A DNA stretch of 10,689 nt from Ignavibacteriota bacterium. GTDB taxonomy: Bacteria > Bacteroidota > Ignavibacteria > Tepidaquicellales > Tepidaquicellaceae. The stretch is taken from assembly GCA_003135995.1 (NCBI GenBank), contig PNBM01000257.1, forward strand, positions 1 to 10,689. The letters run 5' to 3'. Made by a program: the position numbers and the translations under genes. The notes beneath the pieces are model-generated. The model saw nothing but the letters and a program-made list of their open reading frames with translations, searched no databases and had not been told where the DNA came from. Each line of letters starts with the position of its first letter. The first letter of the stretch is position 1. Of this stretch, positions 6,911 to 10,689 are shown piece after piece.

Positions 6911-7544
6911 ACAATCTCAAATCCAGCAAGAGCAATTTTTCGATATAATCTATTATATCGTCGAAATCTTTTTCCGAATGAACAAAATCGAGTTCATCGG
7001 TTTCAATAATTAATTTCTTCCCGAGGTTATAATTATTAATCCATGTTTCGTAGCTGAAATTCAGTTCGGTCATATAATTTACATCAATATTTTTTTCGAA
7101 TTCCCGACCGCGAAGAGAAATTTGTTTTAGTAAAGTTGGTATGCTTGCTTTCAGATAAACGAGAACATCAGGCGGCTGAAGGTAGGAAGTCATTTCCATA
7201 AAAAGGTTCCTGTAAGTATCGTAATCCCTGTTGGACATTTTCTTCAGGTTGTGCAGATTTTTAGCGAATATTTCTACGTCTTCATAGATACTACGGTCCT
7301 GGATTACGGAATTAGGTTTTTCGGTAATTTCTTTATGAATTTTAAAGCGATGTGCAAGAAAATAAATCTGCAGGTTGAACGACCATCTTGACATATCCGC
7401 GTAGAATTCCTCGAGGTACGGATTATCGCTGACAGATTCAAAATAGGGAACCCAGTTGAATCTTTTTGCAAGTAATTTTGTAAGCGAAGATTTTCCGCAA
7501 CCTATATTACCTGCAACAGAAATGAAAATCTTTTTATTATTCAT
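6903..7544 (-). CDS. Deoxynucleoside kinase (dNK / dGK-dCK family)
   Basis: This 213-residue enzyme should phosphorylate deoxynucleosides with a nucleoside triphosphate to give deoxynucleoside monophosphates, in cytosolic nucleotide salvage. Visible features are the P-loop GNIGCGKS (12-19), Glu36 with the FESVSDNPYLEEFY stretch lining the substrate site, the DRS motif (83-85, QDRSIYED), and the LID region LRGREFEKNI (144-153) with its arginines. Length fits bacterial deoxyadenosine/deoxyguanosine kinases; base specificity cannot be read off. The ATG (7544-7542) is only 2 bases beyond the T-tract of the terminator that ends the rplS operon, with no Shine-Dalgarno, so it is either translated from a very short leader or reached by read-through. 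The 3' end overlaps the converging regulator gene by 8 bases. Confidence 0.92.
   Translation of the reverse strand: MNNKKIFISVAGNIGCGKSSLTKLLAKRFNWVPYFESVSDNPYLEEFYADMSRWSFNLQIYFLAHRFKIHKEITEKPNSVIQDRSIYEDVEIFAKNLHNLKKMSNRDYDTYRNLFMEMTSYLQPPDVLVYLKASIPTLLKQISLRGREFEKNIDVNYMTELNFSYETWINNYNLGKKLIIETDELDFVHSEKDFDDIIDYIEKLLLLDLRLFI
6941..6960. other. Perfect AT-rich inverted repeat near the convergent gene ends
   Basis: CGATATAAT (6941-6949) and ATTATATCG (6952-6960) are perfect reverse complements separated by CT. It lies 30 bases past the regulator stop on the + strand and inside the 3' coding part of the kinase. It could act as a weak end for the + strand operon, but it lacks an immediate T-tract downstream and may be chance in AT-rich DNA. 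Confidence 0.35.
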
Positions 7545-7546
7545 AT

Positions 7547-7582
7547 AAAAAAAAACCGTCGAAATTTATTAACGACGGTTTT
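7547..7582 (-). terminator. Intrinsic terminator after rplS
   Basis: A perfect 10-base inverted repeat, AAAACCGTCG (7552-7561) and CGACGGTTTT (7573-7582), is separated by an 11-base loop. Read on the - strand, the stem merges with and is followed by a run of nine T (7555-7547). It lies about 37 bases after the rplS stop, so it should end the ffh-to-rplS transcript. The start codon of the kinase follows 2 bases later. The + strand also has TTTT after the stem, but no + transcript is expected here. Confidence 0.9.
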
Positions 7583-7618
7583 AAAATAATTATTTAAAAA
7601 ATAAAATTCATTTATTAT

Positions 7619-8047
7619 TTATTCACCGGTCGATTCAGGTTTTAATATTGTATCAAGACTTTCATCACCAAGTTCAGCCTTTAAAATATTAACGAGTTTT
7701 TTAACTTTCTTTTCTTTTATTTTTGTTGCGGCTTTTCCGGTTAATCCTCTGAGATAATATAATTTTGCTCTTCTGACGCTTCCATGTTTCAGAATTTCTA
7801 CTTTGGCTATCTTCGGTGAATTCATAGGAAATATTCTTTCAACTCCGATTCCGTTGGAAATTTTTCTTACTCTGAATGTCTTGCTGACACCGCTGCCTTT
7901 GATACCCATTACGATTCCTCTGAATATTTGGATTCTCTCTTTATCACCTTCGATAACTTTTACCGAAACGGATACGGTATCCCCGATATGAAACGCAGGG
8001 ATATCGCTGCGAATCTGTGCTGCCGTTACTAAATTTATTTTGTCCAT
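7619..8047 (-). CDS. rplS: 50S ribosomal protein L19
   Basis: L19 sits on the large subunit at the interface with the small subunit. The 142-residue protein shows the family features: the N-terminal [21 protein letters not shown], the [20 protein letters not shown] core, the [10 protein letters not shown] segment and the [16 protein letters not shown] block. It is about 25 residues longer than the usual 115, the extra being a charged C-terminal tail. A good Shine-Dalgarno (AAGGAG at 8064-8059) precedes the ATG by about 11 bases. It is the last gene of the cluster, 53 bases after trmD, and is followed by a strong intrinsic terminator. Confidence 0.97.
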   Translation of the reverse strand: MDKINLVTAAQIRSDIPAFHIGDTVSVSVKVIEGDKERIQIFRGIVMGIKGSGVSKTFRVRKISNGIGVERIFPMNSPKIAKVEILKHGSVRRAKLYYLRGLTGKAATKIKEKKVKKLVNILKAELGDESLDTILKPESTGE

Positions 8048-8100
8048 TATTTGATTTTCTCCTTATTCACTACTAATCAATGACGATAAGTATTTATATA

Positions 8101-8772
8101 TTATTTAATATTATTAATCTTTTTAAATTTTTCCAGAGCCTGTTCTTTACGCCAGTTTTCTATTTGTGCATGATTACCGGAAAGTAAAACATCAGGTACT
8201 TTCATTCCGTTGAATTCTTCCGGTCTTGTATACTGAGGATAATCATATATAGTTTCGACCTGAAAAGTATCTGTAATAGCAGACTCACTATCTCCTAAAA
8301 CACCCGGAATTAATCTCGAAACCGTATCCATAAAAACCAGAGCCGCAATATCCCCGCATGATAAAACATAATCGCCGACTGAAATTTCCTTCGTAACATA
8401 TTTCGAAATTACTCTTTCATCTATTCCCTTATAGTGACCGCAAATTAAAATAAAATTTTCTTTCAGGGAAAAATCGTTTGCGGATTTCTGTGTAAATTTG
8501 CATCCCTGCGGCGAAAAATAAATTATATCATCGTAGCTTCTATTTTCGAGAAGCTTATCTATGCACCTGAAAAATGGTTCCGGTTTAAGTATCATACCGG
8601 CGCCGCCGCCATAGGGTTCATCATCGATTTGTTTATAACTGCCTGTCGCATAGTCTCTTAAATCGTGAACGTAAATTTCAACTTTCCCTTTTTTTTGAGC
8701 TCTGTAAATAAGTCCATTTGTTAAAGAACTATCGAGAATTTTCGGGTTCGCGCTTATGATTTCAAATCTCAT
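8101..8772 (-). CDS. trmD: tRNA (guanine-37-N1)-methyltransferase TrmD
   Basis: TrmD methylates G37 next to the anticodon using S-adenosylmethionine, which prevents +1 frameshifting. The 223-residue protein carries the SPOUT knot signatures: DDEPYGGGAGM (50-60), YFSPQG (85-90), ICGHYKGIDER (110-120), SVGDYVLS (131-138), VSRLIPGVLG (151-160, with R153), D168 in AITDTF matching the catalytic Asp, YTRPEEFNG (181-189) and VLLSGNHAQIENWR. The C-terminus is shorter than the E. coli enzyme (about 255), as in many other bacteria. Odd point: the usual LSGGE reads LSCGD (C139, D141) in the S-adenosylmethionine-binding loop. It begins 5 bases after rimM and has no clear Shine-Dalgarno, so coupling to rimM is likely. 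Confidence 0.97.
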   Translation of the reverse strand: MRFEIISANPKILDSSLTNGLIYRAQKKGKVEIYVHDLRDYATGSYKQIDDEPYGGGAGMILKPEPFFRCIDKLLENRSYDDIIYFSPQGCKFTQKSANDFSLKENFILICGHYKGIDERVISKYVTKEISVGDYVLSCGDIAALVFMDTVSRLIPGVLGDSESAITDTFQVETIYDYPQYTRPEEFNGMKVPDVLLSGNHAQIENWRKEQALEKFKKINNIK

Positions 8773-8777
8773 AGATT

Positions 8778-9326
8778 TTAATCAATAAAACCTTCAATCA
8801 ATTCTACTTCAATTATTTTATTCCTGATATCAATCTGTTTAATAAAACTTTTCACCATAGGTAATAAAAATTCTTTTTCGTTATCATATATTTTAATATT
8901 CAGTAAATCATCGCCGCCATAATTTTCAACAGAAATGACCCTGCCTATTAACTTATTATTATTTTTAATTTCGCAGCCAATCAAATCAAAAAAATAAAAA
9001 GAATTTTCTTCCAAATCCAGTTTATCTTTTTCGCTGACAAGGATAAGAGAATTTATTAATTTCTTTGCATTATCAATCGAGCCGTAAAACCTGAATAATA
9101 TTCTTCCATAATCATTAATGAACTTAAAATCTTCAATAATAAAATTCTCGTTGCCGGTAATTTCATTTTTGATGAAGATTTTTTTTTCTTCATTAAAAAT
9201 TCTGACCTGGCGTAAATTTAAAAAACGTAATGGAAAATCAGTAAGAAATTTAATGTTTAAATAACCGCTGATTCCAACAGTTTTTTGAATTTTCCCGATT
9301 GAAATAAAATCCTTGTAACCTGGCAA
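8778..9326 (-). CDS. rimM: 16S rRNA processing / 30S maturation factor RimM
   Basis: RimM binds S19 and assists maturation of the 30S head. The 182-residue protein has the N-terminal barrel opening FISIGKIQKTVGISGYLNIKF (about 7-27) and a PRC-like second domain with SFYFFDLIGCEI, GRVISVENYGGDDLLNI, EFLLPMVKSFIKQID and the closing IIEVELIEGFID. Divergent in the middle but normal in length. The start is TTG (9326-9324): a TAA lies directly upstream in frame and there is no Met before the first strand. GGGAG at the 3' end of khpA is a possible, rather distant ribosome site. It lies 10 bases after khpA and 5 before trmD, in the standard order. Confidence 0.95.
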   Translation of the reverse strand: MPGYKDFISIGKIQKTVGISGYLNIKFLTDFPLRFLNLRQVRIFNEEKKIFIKNEITGNENFIIEDFKFINDYGRILFRFYGSIDNAKKLINSLILVSEKDKLDLEENSFYFFDLIGCEIKNNNKLIGRVISVENYGGDDLLNIKIYDNEKEFLLPMVKSFIKQIDIRNKIIEVELIEGFID

Positions 9327-9336
9327 ATTAAACTTT

Positions 9337-9603
9337 TTAATTCTCCCGGTAATTTTCTCTATGCATTGAAATTTTATCGGGAATTTCTAAAGATGCTTTT
9401 CTACCATTCTTTGCTGCAACAGCGGTAAGAAGCGTTCTTATCGCTTTAGCCGTTTTACCTGCCTTACCGATTACCTTACCTGTTTCGGCATCTTCAACAA
9501 AAAGCTTGTATCGGATTTTGCCGTTTTGCTCTGTCTCTTCAACCTGTACAGCTTCCGGTTTATCTACGAGGCTTTTAGCAATAAATTCAATAAATTCTTT
9601 CAT
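9337..9603 (-). CDS. khpA: KH-domain RNA-binding protein KhpA (YlqC family)
   Basis: A small 88-residue protein made of a single KH domain: N-terminal helix FIEFIAKSLVDKPEAVQV, a beta strand, then the RNA-binding VIGKAGKTAKAIRTLL with the GxxG loop at 46-49 (GKAG). In Firmicutes KhpA pairs with KhpB/Jag and binds many RNAs, affecting cell division and elongation; the role here is unknown and no khpB is in the window. A strong Shine-Dalgarno AAGGAG (9618-9613) lies 9 bases before the ATG. The place between rpsP and rimM is the usual one for ylqC/khpA. A short charged tail (MHRENYREN) extends beyond the domain. Confidence 0.94.
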   Translation of the reverse strand: MKEFIEFIAKSLVDKPEAVQVEETEQNGKIRYKLFVEDAETGKVIGKAGKTAKAIRTLLTAVAAKNGRKASLEIPDKISMHRENYREN

Positions 9604-9674
9604 TTTAACGCTCTCCTTATGAATTTATGATTTTAATGGAACTTACTGTCTTTTGCTAAATTCAGGGATTAAGG

Positions 9675-10088
9675 CTACTTAGCCTCTTCACCTTCTTTCT
9701 TTTCAGTTTTGCTTTTTGCTTTTTTTGTTTTACGATTTATTTTCTTCGTTAACTCTTTTTCGTGTTTAGATTTTTTTGCCTCAAAGAATTTTTGCATTTC
9801 TGATTCAATAGTTTCTTCCGGTAAATTTCTTTTTATCATTCTCAACTTATAAAGCAGACCCTCCCTTTGAAACAGGCTTCGCACAGTCGCAGTAGGCTGG
9901 GCACCGTTCTTCAGCCAGTATTTCACTTTATCTTCTTTATAATGAATGGTCATAGGCTCTGTGTTGGGGTCGTAAAAACCAATTTCTTCTATAAATCTTC
10001 CGTCGCGAGGGGATCTTGCATCAGCAACTATTATACGATAAACAGGTTTTTTCTTCTTCCCCATTCTTTTGAGTCTCAATTTAACCAA
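9675..10088 (-). CDS. rpsP: 30S ribosomal protein S16
   Basis: S16 stabilises the 5' domain of 16S rRNA during 30S assembly. The 137-residue protein starts with the signature [18 protein letters not shown], followed by [22 protein letters not shown] and the [16 protein letters not shown] block. The conserved domain is about 80-90 residues; the rest is a lysine-rich tail (about 98-137, ending [16 protein letters not shown]), as often seen in Bacteroidota/Chlorobiota S16. The start is TTG at 10088: the conserved first eight residues would be lost at the next Met (residue 9), and a good Shine-Dalgarno points to the TTG. It lies 95 bases after ffh and 71 before khpA. Confidence 0.97.
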   Translation of the reverse strand: MVKLRLKRMGKKKKPVYRIIVADARSPRDGRFIEEIGFYDPNTEPMTIHYKEDKVKYWLKNGAQPTATVRSLFQREGLLYKLRMIKRNLPEETIESEMQKFFEAKKSKHEKELTKKINRKTKKAKSKTEKKEGEEAK

Positions 10089-10098
10089 TTAAGTTTTT

Positions 10099-10105
10099 CT
10101 CCTTT
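10099..10105 (-). promoter_or_regulatory. Shine-Dalgarno that fixes the TTG start of rpsP
   Basis: AAAGGAG, read on the - strand, lies 10 bases upstream of the TTG at 10088-10086. It is too far (about 34 bases) from the next ATG, so it supports the TTG as the real start. Confidence 0.8.
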
Positions 10106-10165
10106 CCAGGTTGTGGATTATGATTATTTAAATTTATTCTATATTTCGCAAATAAACAATACAAA

Positions 10166-10190
10166 GAATTAAGAATTAAAAAATTAATTC
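10166..10190. repeat. AATTAAGAATTAA repeat with 7-base inverted ends at the ffh stop
   Basis: GAATTAA (10166-10172) and TTAATTC (10184-10190) are reverse complements around GAATTAAAAAA. The wording matches the AATTAAGAATTA module found after genes at 1651-1680 and 1815-1840, and it overlaps the ffh stop codon. The rest of the 95-base gap before rpsP is AT-rich; a promoter for rpsP may lie there but none is clear. Confidence 0.45.
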
Positions 10191-10689
10191 ATCTTCATAT
10201 TATTGAGCATATTGGGAGAAATATTCATACTTTTCAGAATATTTCTCATTTTGTTCTTATTAAATCCTTTCATCATCTTTCTCATCTCGTCAAATTGCTT
10301 TATCAATCTGTTAACATCCTGAATAGTAGTGCCGCTTCCGTCCGCTATTCTTCGTCTTCGCATCCCGTTTAAGATATTCGGGTTTGCCCGCTCTTTCTTA
10401 GTCATCGAAAGTATTATCGCTTCGAGCCTTAAGAATATTTTATTATCTATTTCTTTACCTTTTAACGCATTGCTGACGCCGGGAATCATTCCTAAAATAT
10501 TCGACATCGAACCCATTTTTTTTACCTGTCGTATCTGAGTGAGGAAATCATCAAAATCAAAATTATTTTTCCTTAATTTCTCTTCAAGCTTCTCGGTTTC
10601 CGATACATCGAATTCCTGCTGGGCTTTTTCTACGAACGACACCATATCGCCCATTCCCAGGATTCTCGAAGCCATCCGTTCGGGATAGA
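10184..10689 (-). CDS. ffh: Signal recognition particle protein Ffh, C-terminal M domain (5' end outside the window)
   Basis: Ffh binds SRP RNA and signal peptides and delivers nascent membrane proteins to FtsY. Only the last 167 residues are visible; the frame continues through YPER before MASRILGMGD to the window edge, so the Met at 10675 is internal. The M domain shows the RMASRILGMGDM opening, FDFDDFLTQIRQVKKMGSM, the hydrophobic NILGMIPG finger loop, the SRP-RNA-binding NGMRRRRIADGSGTTIQDVNRLIKQF segment, and the Met-rich tail (MRKMMKGF and PNMLNNMKMN). The NG GTPase domain lies beyond the window. It is the first visible gene of the ffh-rpsP-khpA-rimM-trmD-rplS cluster. Confidence 0.96.
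   Translation of the reverse strand, partial: YPERMASRILGMGDMVSFVEKAQQEFDVSETEKLEEKLRKNNFDFDDFLTQIRQVKKMGSMSNILGMIPGVSNALKGKEIDNKIFLRLEAIILSMTKKERANPNILNGMRRRRIADGSGTTIQDVNRLIKQFDEMRKMMKGFNKNKMRNILKSMNISPNMLNNMKMN

Noticed and set aside
8048..8100. Leader RNA regulating rplS
   Set aside because: Only 53 bases separate trmD and rplS, with a plain Shine-Dalgarno and no visible stem-loop large enough for an L19-type leader.
9867..10172. A 101-residue + strand frame across rpsP and the ffh-rpsP gap
   Set aside because: Antisense shadow of S16, no family resemblance.

Overview
The window is AT-rich chromosomal DNA from a bacterium, probably of the Bacteroidota/Chlorobiota side of the FCB group; an Ignavibacteria-like organism would fit. 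That placement is inferred from base composition, frequent TTG starts, an S16 with a long lysine-rich tail, the NtrC-type regulator and the intergenic repeat style. Good Shine-Dalgarno sequences occur before rpsP, khpA and rplS, which argues against a typical Bacteroidia genome. No marker here settles the phylum.

Layout. At the left edge (1-650, + strand) is the 3' part of a phage-type terminase large subunit, holding the nuclease domain. It is the only phage gene seen. It is followed by about 330 bases of low-complexity and composite repeats, a single-pass membrane TPR protein (978-1658), a second repeat stretch (1659-1887), a YqeY/GatB-domain protein (1888-2340) and a third repeat-rich gap with a REP-like GC hairpin (2341-2666). 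Next comes a tight + strand operon, cvpA-mutS2-response regulator (2667-6910): cvpA and mutS2 overlap by one base, and mutS2 and the regulator are 6 bases apart. The + genes then meet the - genes tail to tail, with 8 bases of overlap.

The right part (6903-10689) is all on the - strand. In transcription order it reads ffh (3' part only), rpsP, khpA, rimM, trmD, rplS, a strong intrinsic terminator, then a deoxynucleoside kinase. ffh-rpsP-khpA-rimM-trmD-rplS is the classic protein-targeting, ribosome-assembly and tRNA-methylation cluster found in many bacteria. The terminator lies directly against the kinase start codon, so how the kinase is expressed is an open question.

Most of the window is ordinary housekeeping sequence, and I see no new defence system, CRISPR array, transposase, tRNA or rRNA. 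The observations most worth a second look are: an NtrC-family regulator whose sigma-54-contacting GAFTGA loop is degenerate and shortened; an intergenic repeat family with a constant module order; a lone terminase gene with no phage neighbours downstream; and the kinase start codon placed 2 bases after a terminator T-tract.
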